From Terrisporobacter glycolicus ATCC 14880 = DSM 1288 (GTDB lineage Bacteria; Bacillota; Clostridia; Peptostreptococcales; Peptostreptococcaceae): DNA of 64,000 nucleotides. Within the stretch, counting starts at the first letter, position 1; each line of letters opens with the position of its first letter. Location: contig NZ_CP117523.1 of assembly GCF_036812735.1 (NCBI RefSeq), positions 1,860,001 to 1,924,000 on the forward strand. The letters are read 5' to 3'. Made by a program: the position numbers and the translations under genes. The notes below the pieces were generated by a model. That model saw only the letters and a program-made list of their open reading frames with translations. It was not told where the DNA came from and did no database searches. Below are positions 27,242 to 36,447 of the stretch, in pieces.

Positions 27242-27275
27242 AAAAATAGCTTATTGAAAAATAAGCTATTTTTTA
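27242..27275 (+). terminator. Terminator after the radical SAM gene
   Basis: AAAAATAGCTTATT pairs with AATAAGCTATTTTT, four-base loop. Confidence 0.92.
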
Positions 27276-27299
27276 TTGTAAAATATTATTTATTTAAAA

Positions 27300-27460
27300 A
27301 TTACGAATCATTATTTGATTTTAATAAAATATATTCGTAATTATGTTGACATTATGATTTTTATATTTTAGAATTATACTTGTAAAATGGTATTATATGG
27401 AAATAGTTATCTCTGTTTATATAATTACTATTTCATAAAATATCAGAGTATAAAATTTGG
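27300..27460 (+). promoter_or_regulatory. Promoter region and structured leader of the purine permease
   Basis: A 9-bp inverted repeat ATTACGAAT/ATTCGTAAT (27300-27308, 27333-27341) lies directly upstream of TTGACA (27346-27351), a 17-base spacer and TAGAAT (27369-27374). The leader then contains a GAAATAGT...ACTATTTC hairpin. No purine riboswitch core was recognised. Confidence 0.6.
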
Positions 27461-27498
27461 GGTCAATTTATTATTAAATTACGGAGGTGTTTTGATTA

Positions 27499-28875
27499 AT
27501 GCAAGTGGCGAAACAGGAATCAAATACTATGACAAAATTATTTCCTATTCTTGAAAATGAGGGAGTAAATATGAAAAAGGAGATAATGGCAGGGGTTACA
27601 ACGTTTTTAACTATGGCATATATTATAGCTGTTAACCCAAGTATATTATCAGAAGCTGGTATGCCTGCAGGAGCATTGGTAACAGGAACATGTTTAGCTG
27701 CAGCAATAGGATGCTTTATAATGGGAATTGTTGCAAACCTACCATTTGCCTTGGCATCTGGAATGGGTCTTAATGCATATTTTGCTTACACAGTAGTTTT
27801 AGGTATGGGAGTATCTTGGGAAGTTGCTTTAGCTGCAGTTTTCGTAGAAGGTATTATTTTTATATTCTTATCATTATTTAAAGTACGTGAAGCAGTAGTA
27901 AATGCAATTCCAGTTAATATGAAATTAGCAGTATCTGGAGGTATAGGTTTATTTATAGCAATTATAGGCTTTATAAACTGTGGTCTTGTTGTAAAGAGTG
28001 ATGCAACATTAATTACTATGGGACATTTTACTCCAGCAGTTTTAATAAGCTGTGTTGGAATTATAATAATAGCAGTATTATCAAAGAGAAATGTTAAAGG
28101 TTCTATATTAATAGGTATAGTTGTTTGTTCATTAGTTGCTTGGGGTTATGCACTATCTAATCCAACAGCTGCAGCAAAGCTTGGCATCTATTTACCTAGT
28201 GGAGTATTCAAGTTTGAAAGCTTAGCACCAATAGCAGGTAAGTTAGACTTTAGCTATGCTACAAATCCTGCAAATTTAACTAACTTTATTTTAGTGCTTT
28301 GTACTTTCTTATTTGTTGACTTTTTTGATACAGTAGGTACTATAGTTGGTGTTGCTTCTAAGGCAAATATGATAGATGAAGACGGGAATGTGCCTCATGT
28401 AGGGAGAGCGTTACTTGCAGATGCATTTGCAACTACTATAGGTGCAGGACTTGGTGTTTCAACAGTTACTACTTATGTTGAAAGTTCAACAGGTGTAATT
28501 GAAGGTGGCAGAACAGGATATACTGCTATAACTGTAGGAGTATTATTCCTTGTAGCTATGTTTTTCTCACCAATATTTATAGCTATACCTTCATGTGCTA
28601 CTTCACCAGCTTTAATATATGTTGGATATTTAATGCTTAGTACTGTGAAAGATATAGATTTTTCTGATATAACTGAAGGTGTTCCAGCGTTCATAACAAT
28701 AGGAGCTATGGCATTTACTTATTCAATAGGTGATGGTTTAACACTTGGTGTTTTATCATATGTAGTAATAAATATACTATATAATTTAATTGCACCAAAA
28801 GAGGAAAGAAAAAAAATTTCGTCAGTAATGGTGGTTCTTGCAGTATTATTTGTTTTAAAACTTATTTACTTATAA
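27499..28875 (+). CDS. NCS2-type purine permease (AzgA/PbuG-like)
   Basis: A 458-residue permease with about 12-14 helices, similar to the AzgA/PbuG/PbuO group that imports adenine, guanine or hypoxanthine by proton symport. Family motifs: AGVTTFLTMAYIIAVNP (about residues 31-47), ALASGMGLNAYFAYTVV (about 88-104), FFDTVGT (about 276) and GVSTVTTYVESSTGV (about 317-331). GGAGGTG precedes the ATG by 9 bases. It has its own promoter and terminator. Which purine is preferred cannot be told. Confidence 0.93.
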   Translation: MQVAKQESNTMTKLFPILENEGVNMKKEIMAGVTTFLTMAYIIAVNPSILSEAGMPAGALVTGTCLAAAIGCFIMGIVANLPFALASGMGLNAYFAYTVVLGMGVSWEVALAAVFVEGIIFIFLSLFKVREAVVNAIPVNMKLAVSGGIGLFIAIIGFINCGLVVKSDATLITMGHFTPAVLISCVGIIIIAVLSKRNVKGSILIGIVVCSLVAWGYALSNPTAAAKLGIYLPSGVFKFESLAPIAGKLDFSYATNPANLTNFILVLCTFLFVDFFDTVGTIVGVASKANMIDEDGNVPHVGRALLADAFATTIGAGLGVSTVTTYVESSTGVIEGGRTGYTAITVGVLFLVAMFFSPIFIAIPSCATSPALIYVGYLMLSTVKDIDFSDITEGVPAFITIGAMAFTYSIGDGLTLGVLSYVVINILYNLIAPKEERKKISSVMVVLAVLFVLKLIYL

Positions 28876-28885
28876 TATAATTAAA

Positions 28886-28918
28886 AGAGAAGTTAGCTAC
28901 TAAGTAACTTCTTTTTGT
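28886..28918 (+). terminator. Terminator of the purine permease gene
   Basis: AGAAGTTA pairs with TAACTTCT, then TTTT. Confidence 0.8.
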
Positions 28919-28967
28919 TTATTAAATTTTAATATTGAATAATAAAAGCGTAATATATTTGAGTATA

Positions 28968-29075
28968 TTGACAATATAATTCACTATATATACACTTAAA
29001 TTAATGGGTATTATAACTATACAATAGTTAAGAATACCCATTATTTATTAAATAATAGTTGTTTATGCAACTATT
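28968..29075 (+). promoter_or_regulatory. Promoter and two-hairpin leader of the MATE gene
   Basis: TTGACA (28968-28973), 17-base spacer, TACACT (28991-28996). Right at the predicted start a long hairpin forms (AATGGGTATT pairing with AATACCCATT, with an inner TAACTAT/ATAGTTA). A second follows (AATAGTTG/CAACTATT). Neither has a clear T-tract. Confidence 0.6.
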
Positions 29076-29103
29076 ATAATTATGAAAGGGGGAGATTAGA
29101 TAT

Positions 29104-30534
29104 ATGTCAAGTGAAAATATAATTAAGGAAAATAAAATGGGTACTATGCCTGTAAATAAATTAATTATAACAATGTCACTTCCAATGATTATATCCATGT
29201 TAGTTCAAGCACTATACAATGTTGTAGATAGCATTTTTGTTTCTCAAATTAGTGAAAATGCTTTAGCAGCCGTATCATTAGCTTTTCCAGTTCAAAATTT
29301 TATGATAGCTGTTGGGGTAGGAACAGGTGTAGGTATAAATGCACTACTATCTAGATCTTTAGGTGAAAAAAAATTTGAAGAAGCAAATAATGCAGCAAAC
29401 AATGGAATTTTCTTGGCAGTTTTAAGTTATTTAGCTTTTTTAGTCATAGGTATATTATTTAGTAAATCTTTTTTTCAGTGGCAAACAGATATAAAAGAAA
29501 TTGTAGAAGGTGGGTATGAGTATTTAATTATTTGTACCACTTGTTCTTTTGGTTTATATGGTCAATTAGTATTTGAAAAATTAATGCAATCTACAGGAAA
29601 AACAGTATACTCAATGATGACTCAGCTAGCTGGCGCAATAATAAATATAATATTAGATCCTATACTAATTTTTGGATTGTTTGGATTTCCTAAGATGGGT
29701 ATAGCTGGAGCAGCAATTGCAACAGTTATAGGTCAAATTAGTGGAATGAGTTTAGGTATTTATCTAAATAGTACGAAAAATAAAGAAATAAAAATTAAGA
29801 TTAAAGGTTTCAGGCCTAATATTAAAACAATAAAAGATATTTATTCTGTCGGTATACCTTCAATCGTAATGGCATCAATAGGATCAGTTATGACATTTGG
29901 TATAAATAAGATTTTACTTGTCTTTACATCCACAGCAACTGCAGTGTTTGGAGTATATTTTAAATTACAAAGTTTTATATTTATGCCTGTACTTGGAATT
30001 AATAACGGTATGGTTCCAATTGTATCCTATAATTATGGAGCCAAGCATAAAGATAGGTTAATGAAAACTGTAAAAATAAGTATTATTTATGCAATAATAA
30101 TAATGATTGCTGGTTTATGTATATTTCAAATTTTGCCAAAACAACTATTAAGCTTATTTAGTGCATCAGAAGAAATGATAAACATTGGTATTCCAGCCCT
30201 TAGAATAATTAGCCTTAGTTTTTTATTCGCAGGATACTGTATAGTTGTATCTTCTATGTTTCAAGCCCTTGGAAATGGAGTAATGAGTTTAATTGTATCG
30301 ATAGGCAGACAGTTAGTTGTATTGCTTCCTGTAGCATATTTGCTATCTAAAACCAATAATTTAAATCTTGTATGGTGGGCTTTTCCTATTGCAGAGTTAG
30401 CTTCTGTTCTTTTAAGTATTATAGGATTCAAATATGTATACAAAAAGGAAATAGTGCCGTTAGTTAAAAATGAAGAAAGTTTAAATGGGGAAAATAATAA
30501 TGTTAAAATTATAGAATGTACAAATGAAAATTAA
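29104..30534 (+). CDS. MATE family efflux transporter
   Basis: A 476-residue multidrug/toxin extrusion protein with twelve predicted helices in two six-helix bundles. The N-terminal pattern (PVNKLIITMSLPMIISMLVQALYN split over the first helix), VSLAFPVQNF and the central P-x-GIAGAAIATVIGQ motif are typical of the clostridial DinF/NorM branch driven by Na+ or H+. A GGGGGAG site precedes the start, 12 bases away. The gene has a promoter with an unusual two-hairpin leader. Substrate unknown. Confidence 0.93.
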   Translation: MSSENIIKENKMGTMPVNKLIITMSLPMIISMLVQALYNVVDSIFVSQISENALAAVSLAFPVQNFMIAVGVGTGVGINALLSRSLGEKKFEEANNAANNGIFLAVLSYLAFLVIGILFSKSFFQWQTDIKEIVEGGYEYLIICTTCSFGLYGQLVFEKLMQSTGKTVYSMMTQLAGAIINIILDPILIFGLFGFPKMGIAGAAIATVIGQISGMSLGIYLNSTKNKEIKIKIKGFRPNIKTIKDIYSVGIPSIVMASIGSVMTFGINKILLVFTSTATAVFGVYFKLQSFIFMPVLGINNGMVPIVSYNYGAKHKDRLMKTVKISIIYAIIIMIAGLCIFQILPKQLLSLFSASEEMINIGIPALRIISLSFLFAGYCIVVSSMFQALGNGVMSLIVSIGRQLVVLLPVAYLLSKTNNLNLVWWAFPIAELASVLLSIIGFKYVYKKEIVPLVKNEESLNGENNNVKIIECTNEN

Positions 30535-30543
30535 TATTAAAAT

Positions 30544-30580
30544 GAGTAGTAATATCTTTTATATTATTGCTCTTTTTTAA
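30544..30580 (+). terminator. Terminator of the MATE gene
   Basis: A 12-bp arm starting GAGTAGTAATAT pairs with ATATTATTGCTC (two G-U pairs), then six T. Confidence 0.85.
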
Positions 30581-30777
30581 TTAGAAGAAGATTATATATA
30601 ATAGATTAATATGCTTAAAAATAATTTATAAGGGTAATTTTAATTTATATGAAAGATATTGTGGTATAATAAGTATGGAAAAGTTCAGATAGAACATATT
30701 TATAATATCTTAATTTAATAATTAAAATATATTAATTGTATATATTACTAGAAATATATAAAATCAAAGGAGACAAA

Positions 30778-32016
30778 ATGAGAGAAATAGAATTATTAGC
30801 CCCCGCTGGTGATTTAGAAAAACTAAAAATAGCATTTGAATATGGAGCAGATGCTGTTTATATAGGTGGAGAAATTTTTGGAATGAGATCTGCAGCAAAA
30901 AACTTCACTAAAGAGAATATGATAGAAGGTGTGAATTTTGCACACGAAAAAGGTAAAAAAGTTTTTGTTACTTGTAATATAATACCAAGAAGTGAAGATT
31001 TACAAGTACTTAGAGATTACTTAATAGAGTTAGAAGAAATAGGAGTAGATGCTGTGATAGTATCAGACCCTGGTGTATTCAAAATAGTAAGAGAAACTAT
31101 ACCTAACATGGAAATTCATATAAGTACTCAAGCAAGTACAACAAATCATGTTGCAGCTAACTTTTGGTATAACAAAGGTGCTCAAAGAATAGTAACAGCG
31201 AGAGAGTTGTCTTTTGAGGAAACGAAAGAAATAAGAGAACATATTCCACAAGATATGGATATAGAAGCTTTTGTTCATGGTGCAATGTGTATGTCTTATT
31301 CAGGAAAATGTACAATAAGCAACTATACAACAGGAAGAGATGCAAATAAAGGTTCATGTGCTCAATCTTGTAGATGGAAATATACTTTAATGGAAGAAAA
31401 TGAGGGTGAATATACTCCTGTTGTAGAAGATATTGATCCAGAATTTTTCTTTAATACAAAAGATTTATGTATGATAAAATACATACCACAAATTTTTGAA
31501 AGTGGAATAACTTCATTAAAAATAGAAGGAAGAATGAAAACAGCTTATTATGTGGCAACAACAGTTAGAGCTTATAGAATGGCAATAGATGAGTATTACA
31601 AAGATCCTGAAAACTGGAGGTTTAATCCTATTTGGCTAGAAGAACTAAAAAAAGGAAGTCATAGAGATTATTCAACTGGATTTTTCTTAAACAGACCTGA
31701 TGAAAATTCTAATAACTATGAATCAGCTTCTTATATAAGAAATTATGATTTTATAGGATTAGTTAAAGATTATGAAGAAGAAACAGGATTATATATAGTT
31801 GAGCAGAGAAATAAAATGTATGTGGGAGATAAAATTGAAGTTATAGGGCCTTTCAAAGATACTATGTTTACTGCTATAGAAGAAATGTATGATGAAGAAG
31901 GTAACCCAATAGAGTCGGCTCCTCATGCAAGACAAATAGTTAAAATGAAGGTTGGAATAAAGCTAGAGAAAAACTATATATTAAGAAAGCCTATAGAAAA
32001 AACAAGAATATTATAG
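30778..32016 (+). CDS. U32 family protein, TrhP-like tRNA hydroxylation factor
   Basis: A 412-residue U32 family protein. The N terminus IELLAPAGDLEKLKIAFEYG and the motif HGAMCMSYSGKCTISNYTTG (about residues 164-183), followed by GSCAQSCRWKY, are diagnostic. The Cys residues probably hold an iron-sulfur cluster. Members of this branch (TrhP/YrrO/RlhA type) make 5-hydroxyuridine in tRNA or hydroxylate 23S rRNA, using prephenate; the older name is peptidase U32. The start at 30778 follows AAAGGAGAC. It is closely followed by map. Confidence 0.88.
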   Translation: MREIELLAPAGDLEKLKIAFEYGADAVYIGGEIFGMRSAAKNFTKENMIEGVNFAHEKGKKVFVTCNIIPRSEDLQVLRDYLIELEEIGVDAVIVSDPGVFKIVRETIPNMEIHISTQASTTNHVAANFWYNKGAQRIVTARELSFEETKEIREHIPQDMDIEAFVHGAMCMSYSGKCTISNYTTGRDANKGSCAQSCRWKYTLMEENEGEYTPVVEDIDPEFFFNTKDLCMIKYIPQIFESGITSLKIEGRMKTAYYVATTVRAYRMAIDEYYKDPENWRFNPIWLEELKKGSHRDYSTGFFLNRPDENSNNYESASYIRNYDFIGLVKDYEEETGLYIVEQRNKMYVGDKIEVIGPFKDTMFTAIEEMYDEEGNPIESAPHARQIVKMKVGIKLEKNYILRKPIEKTRIL

Positions 32017-32043
32017 ATATATATTAAGGAAGTGAGAGTATAA

Positions 32044-32910
32044 ATGATTATAGGAAGAAATGATAAATGCTGGTGTGGTAGTGGTGAGAAGTATAAAAAG
32101 TGCCATATGAATTTTGATGAAAAAATAAAAGAATTTAAGTCAAAAGGTTATGAGGTGCCACATAGAAGTTTAATAAAAACTCCTGAACAAGTAGAAAAAA
32201 TAAAAGAAAGTGCCAAAATAAATAATGAGATATTAGATTTAGTTGGACAAAAAATCAAAGCAGGAATGACTACTGAAGAAGTTGACCAAATAGTACATGA
32301 CTACACAGTATCACAAGGAGCTATACCAGCACCTCTCGGATACAGTGGGTTTCCTAAAAGTTGTTGTACGTCTGTTAATGACCAAATATGCCATGGTATA
32401 CCAGATGGATATGTTTTAAAAGACGGTGACATAATAAACGTTGATGTTTCTACTATATTGAATGGATATTATTCAGATGCATCTAGAATGTATATGATAG
32501 GTGAAGTAAGTGATAATGCTAAGAAATTAGTAGAAGTAACAAGAGAATGCTTGATAAAAGGTATAGAAGCTGTTAAACCTTGGACTAGACTTGGAAATGT
32601 TGCACATACAATAGAACAAAATGCAAAAGCTAATGGTTATTCTGTAGTTAGAGAATTTGGTGGCCATGGTATAGGATTAGAGTTCCATGAAGATCCGTTT
32701 GTATTCCACTATGGAACTAGAAATGAAGGAATGCTTATGGTTCCTGGAATGATATTTACTATAGAACCTATGATAAATGAAGGTCGTCATGAATTATATA
32801 TAGATGCAGATAATGGATGGACTTCATATACAGAAGATGGAAAGCTTTCTGCACAATGGGAAAACATGATACTTGTAACTGAAGATGGATATGAAATTTT
32901 AGCATATTAA
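32044..32910 (+). CDS. map: Methionine aminopeptidase with N-terminal SEC-C motif
   Basis: A 288-residue type I methionine aminopeptidase, removing initiator Met from new proteins. The first 21 residues form a SEC-C zinc motif (Cys9, Cys11, Cys20, His21), as in other clostridial forms that dock on the ribosome. The catalytic pita-bread fold follows with INVDVSTILNGYYSDASR (two Asp ligands), GGHGIGLEFHEDP (His), FTIEPMIN (Glu) and QWENMILV (Glu). It lies 27 bases behind the U32 gene, likely co-transcribed. Confidence 0.96.
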   Translation: MIIGRNDKCWCGSGEKYKKCHMNFDEKIKEFKSKGYEVPHRSLIKTPEQVEKIKESAKINNEILDLVGQKIKAGMTTEEVDQIVHDYTVSQGAIPAPLGYSGFPKSCCTSVNDQICHGIPDGYVLKDGDIINVDVSTILNGYYSDASRMYMIGEVSDNAKKLVEVTRECLIKGIEAVKPWTRLGNVAHTIEQNAKANGYSVVREFGGHGIGLEFHEDPFVFHYGTRNEGMLMVPGMIFTIEPMINEGRHELYIDADNGWTSYTEDGKLSAQWENMILVTEDGYEILAY

Positions 32911-32911
32911 T

Positions 32912-32945
32912 AAAAAAGAACACCTTTATAGGTGTTCTTTTTTAT
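32912..32945 (+). terminator. Terminator of map
   Basis: AAAAAAGAACACCT pairs with AGGTGTTCTTTTTT. Confidence 0.95.
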
Positions 32946-32961
32946 GTGTTAAATGATTAAA

Positions 32962-33071
32962 TGTTATAAGTATAACAAATAATAATTAACTGTTAAGTGA
33001 ATTAAATGTTTGTAAAAATAAATAATATATAATAATAGATGTTGACGTTAATGAAAGTTAATATATATAAT
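32962..33071 (+). promoter_or_regulatory. ldh promoter with Rex-like palindromes upstream
   Basis: TTGACG (33042-33047), 18-base spacer, TATAAT (33066-33071). Upstream is a perfect palindrome TGTTATAAGTATAACA (32962-32977), which resembles Rex operators (TTGTTAA-N4-TTAACAA and variants), plus a partial one TTAACTGTTAA (32986-32996). Redox control by NADH through Rex would suit a lactate dehydrogenase, but the palindrome is about 65 bases upstream of -35. Confidence 0.5.
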
Positions 33072-33109
33072 ATATTTGACAAAATATAACAGACTTCAGG
33101 AGGGACAAA

Positions 33110-34054
33110 ATGAAAAAGAATAAAGTAGTTGTAGTTGGAGCAGGAATGGTTGGCATGAGTTATGCCTATTCAATGGTAAACCAAGGAACATGTGAAGAAT
33201 TGGTTTTAATAGATATAGATAAAAATAGAACTGTTGGTGAGGCATTAGACTTAAATCATGGATTAAGCTATGCACCTAGAAAAATGAAAATTTATTCAGG
33301 TGACTATAATGACTGTAGTGATGCGAATATAATTTGTATAACGGCAGGAGCTACTCAAGTACCTGGAGAAACTAGACTCGATTTATTACATAAAAATACT
33401 AAAATAATGAAATCAATAGTTGGAGAAATAAAGAAAACCAGTTTTGATGGAATAATTATAGTTGCATCAAATCCAGTTGATATTATGACTTATGTTGTCT
33501 GGAAAGCATCAGGATACGATAAATCGAAAATAATGGGATCAGGAACTACGCTTGACACAGCAAGACTTAGATTTAGTTTAGGTGAAAGACTGGGAGTAAC
33601 TCCAAAATCCATACATGCTTATGTAATGGGGGAACATGGAGATTCTCAATTTGTAGCATGGAGCTATGCATTAATGGGAGTTCAACCAATATATCAAGTA
33701 GCTTCAAAAAAGGATTCAAAGGTTAAATTTGAAGATTTAGAACTAATAGAAGATGAAGTGAGAAACATAGCTTATAAAATAATCGATTGTAAGAATTCAA
33801 CTTATTATGGAATAGGCATGGCTTTAGCTAGAATTACGCAAGCTGTACTAGAAAATGAAAGCAGTATATTAACAGTATCATCATACTTAGATAACAAATA
33901 TGGACATAATGATGTATTTATAGCTGTACCAAGTGTTGTAAATGAAACTGGTGTTAGAGAAGTAATAGAGCTACCTTTAGAGAAGGAAGAAAAAGTTAAG
34001 CTTGATGATTCAATAGAAATAATGAAAGAAAATATAGCAAAACTAGATATATAA
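33110..34054 (+). CDS. ldh: L-lactate dehydrogenase
   Basis: A 314-residue NAD-dependent L-lactate dehydrogenase that reoxidises NADH by reducing pyruvate. The Rossmann loop is VVVGAGMVGMSYA (about residues 6-18) with acidic Asp35 for NAD. Active-site residues are Arg89 in the mobile loop (GETRLDL), Asp149 and Arg152 in LDTARLR, and His176 in MGEHGDSQ. The choice of LDH over malate dehydrogenase rests on the GATQVPGETR loop, where Gln83 fits pyruvate. AGGAGGGAC precedes the start. Confidence 0.95.
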   Translation: MKKNKVVVVGAGMVGMSYAYSMVNQGTCEELVLIDIDKNRTVGEALDLNHGLSYAPRKMKIYSGDYNDCSDANIICITAGATQVPGETRLDLLHKNTKIMKSIVGEIKKTSFDGIIIVASNPVDIMTYVVWKASGYDKSKIMGSGTTLDTARLRFSLGERLGVTPKSIHAYVMGEHGDSQFVAWSYALMGVQPIYQVASKKDSKVKFEDLELIEDEVRNIAYKIIDCKNSTYYGIGMALARITQAVLENESSILTVSSYLDNKYGHNDVFIAVPSVVNETGVREVIELPLEKEEKVKLDDSIEIMKENIAKLDI

Positions 34055-34089
34055 GAAATAAGATACTTATAAGTATCTTATTTCTTATA
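34050..34089 (+). terminator. Perfect 19-bp hairpin overlapping the ldh stop
   Basis: A perfect inverted repeat with a 2-base loop includes the TAA stop. The T-tract is weak, but the hairpin probably protects or terminates the ldh mRNA. Confidence 0.7.
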
Positions 34090-34189
34090 ATAGAATTAAT
34101 ACATACAAAGTACATGATTAATTCATATGTAATTCATATGGATTTGATAATATTTTATTGTAGAAAAAACTTAAAAAGGAGACATTTAA

Positions 34190-34501
34190 ATGAAAAAAGG
34201 AAATAAAAAAGCTATTATACCAATAGTATTATATGTGGTTGCTGCTCTTATAGCAGTTTATTCTATATTTACAATATATACTTCATATACATATATTTCT
34301 AGTCTTGTAGCAGCGGGTAGTATAGTTATAAAAGATCAAATGGCACAAGTTATTAGCTACTATATAACTACATCAATGCCTTATGTATTTTATGCAATAG
34401 TGGTTTGGGCAATTGGATATATAATTAATAAACTAAATAACTTAAGTCCTTCGACTATTAATAAAGAAAATGTTAAATCAGAAGAAGAAAAAATAGACTA
34501 A
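34190..34501 (+). CDS. Small two-pass membrane protein
   Basis: An unrecognised 103-residue protein with a basic start, a first membrane helix at about residues 9-31, an extracytoplasmic loop, a second helix at about 62-82 and a charged tail (about 85-103). AAAAGGAGAC precedes the ATG. It has its own hairpin terminator shared with the converging nhaA gene. No domain identified. Confidence 0.7.
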   Translation: MKKGNKKAIIPIVLYVVAALIAVYSIFTIYTSYTYISSLVAAGSIVIKDQMAQVISYYITTSMPYVFYAIVVWAIGYIINKLNNLSPSTINKENVKSEEEKID

Positions 34502-34505
34502 AAAT

Positions 34506-34547
34506 AAAAATAGCTATCACATCAAATTTGTGAATAGCTATTTTTTA
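34506..34547. terminator. Bidirectional terminator
   Basis: AAAAATAGCTAT (34506-34517) pairs with ATAGCTATTTTT (34534-34545), with an inner CACA/TGTG stem. Confidence 0.9.
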
Positions 34548-35705
34548 TTATAGAATATGTAATTCCTTAAATGTTTTTATACATAAAGATGAAAGTATTA
34601 TTGAGGTTGAGCTGCTTATCAATATGCAAAGTCTAGATATACTTATAAGTTCCATATTGCCAACATAAGCAACTTCTGAAACAAATATTGACATTGTAAA
34701 ACCAATACTAGAAATTAGAGATACAATAAATACGGATGCCCAGTTTAGCTCCCTAGGTTTTTTAGATAATCCTACTAAATTACTAATATAGGTAAATAGC
34801 ATTATTCCAAGTGGCTTTCCTATTAAAAGTCCTAAATATATACCTAAAAATACAGTTGGATATTTTGACAAATTTAAACTAGAGTCAATGCTTACTCCTG
34901 TATTAGCAAATGCAAACAATGGTATTATAATAAAATTATTAAAAATATTAAAAAATTTCCTTGTGAAATGAGATACTGAATATTTTCTTTTATATGATTT
35001 TGTTGGAATGACTATAGCTAAAAGTATTCCACTTAAAGTTGAATGAATGCCGCTAAGGTGGATAAAGTACCATAAAAATAGGCCAAGTAGTAAATAGAAA
35101 AATATACTTTCAAATTTAAAAGCTTTATTTCCAATACAAATTACAATTAAACAAATAAGAGCTAAAATAAAAAAAGATAAATTGATTTTTGATGAATAAA
35201 CTGTACCTATTAATATTATGGATACTAAATCATCTACTACAGCTAAAGACAATAAAAACATTTTTATTGAAGGATTTAAATACTTACTAAATAAAAAATA
35301 AATACCCATAGAAAAGGCAATATCAGTAGATATAGGTATGCAAATTCCATTAATATAATTTGTATTTAAATTAAAATATGTAAAAATTATTGCAGGCATT
35401 ATTACACCACCAATAGATGCAATTACAGGAAAAGACGCTTTTTTAAAAGAAGACAAGCTTCCATATAAAACTTCTTCTTTTATTTCTAATCCTGCTAATA
35501 AAAAAAATATGGACATTAAAAAGTCATTAACAAAACTATGTAAATTAAAATTATTTATAATGTAAGTATTACAAAAAAAGTTATCATACAAGTATTTGTA
35601 TGGGCTATTGTATATATATAAAGCAAAAACAGTAGATAAGATAAGTAATACACTTGTAATAGGTTCTATATCAACTTTAAACAATGTTCTATGTTTTTTT
35701 ACCAT
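34548..35705 (-). CDS. nhaA: Na+/H+ antiporter NhaA
   Basis: A 385-residue antiporter that exports Na+ in exchange for protons. Helix motifs of NhaA are visible: FFLLAGLEIKEEVL (about residues 66-79), ISTDIAFSMGIYFL (about 123-136) and the ion-binding pair of Asp in LSLAVVDDLVSIIL (about 152-165). The late helices carry FAFANTGVS and IGFTMSIFVSEVAY. A site resembling AGGTG precedes the ATG. It is a single gene converging on a small membrane protein gene. Confidence 0.93.
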   Translation of the reverse strand: MVKKHRTLFKVDIEPITSVLLILSTVFALYIYNSPYKYLYDNFFCNTYIINNFNLHSFVNDFLMSIFFLLAGLEIKEEVLYGSLSSFKKASFPVIASIGGVIMPAIIFTYFNLNTNYINGICIPISTDIAFSMGIYFLFSKYLNPSIKMFLLSLAVVDDLVSIILIGTVYSSKINLSFFILALICLIVICIGNKAFKFESIFFYLLLGLFLWYFIHLSGIHSTLSGILLAIVIPTKSYKRKYSVSHFTRKFFNIFNNFIIIPLFAFANTGVSIDSSLNLSKYPTVFLGIYLGLLIGKPLGIMLFTYISNLVGLSKKPRELNWASVFIVSLISSIGFTMSIFVSEVAYVGNMELISISRLCILISSSTSIILSSLCIKTFKELHIL

Positions 35706-35923
35706 ATTATCACCTCATATTTAAAACTAATCTTTTGTTACTATATAAATTTAATAGTAAAAAGGAGTAGAAAGTAAAATTACTTATATATGTATATGAT
35801 TAATAAATAAAATAAATATTAAATCCTAGTAATTATCTTATTGAGATATTTATGGATTTATAATATAATCGTTCATGTTGCATAATAATTAAGAAAAGTA
35901 TAACTTATGCTTAGGAGGGAAGT

Positions 35924-36424
35924 ATGACAAATAAAAATAGAAAAATTGCTATAGTTGGATTAATAGCAGCTCTTTATGCTGTAATAACTTTAGCACTTGG
36001 ATTTATTAGCTATGGACAAATTCAATTTAGAATTTCAGAAATATTAATGTTTTTACCTCTATTTGGTAAAGAATACATAATAGCTTTAACACTAGGCTGT
36101 TTTTTAGCAAATGTAGTAGGACCATTTGGAGTTCCTGATATAATATTTGGTACACTGGCAACTTTATTAAGTTCTATTTTAGTTTACTATACGCCAAAAC
36201 TTATTAAGAACAATAAATATACATTATTCATTGCATCTCTTTGGCCAACAATAATAAATGCTTTAATAATAGGATGGGAATTATATAAATTCTTTGGAGT
36301 ACCATTTGTACTAGGATTTCTTCAAGTTGGATTTGGTGAATTTGTAGTTATAACTATCGTAGGTTTACCAGTTTTTAAAATGGTTAATAATAAATATGGC
36401 AATAGAATAAAAAATTTAAAATAA
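35924..36424 (+). CDS. queT: QueT family transporter
   Basis: A 166-residue ECF-type S-component of the QueT family, thought to import queuosine precursors such as preQ1. About five helices and the family motifs GFISYGQIQFRISEIL (about residues 26-41), NVVGPFGVPDIIFGTLAT and GFLQVGFGEFVV are present. TTAGGAGGGAAGT precedes the ATG. No preQ1 riboswitch was recognised upstream. The next gene, an FtsZ-like protein, is 23 bases downstream and may be co-transcribed. Confidence 0.85.
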   Translation: MTNKNRKIAIVGLIAALYAVITLALGFISYGQIQFRISEILMFLPLFGKEYIIALTLGCFLANVVGPFGVPDIIFGTLATLLSSILVYYTPKLIKNNKYTLFIASLWPTIINALIIGWELYKFFGVPFVLGFLQVGFGEFVVITIVGLPVFKMVNNKYGNRIKNLK

Positions 36425-36447
36425 TTAATTTTGCAAGGAGGCAATTT

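Noticed and set aside
35760-35923. preQ1 riboswitch before queT
   Set aside because: No preQ1-I type hairpin with the A-rich tail was seen; only a plausible -10 region.
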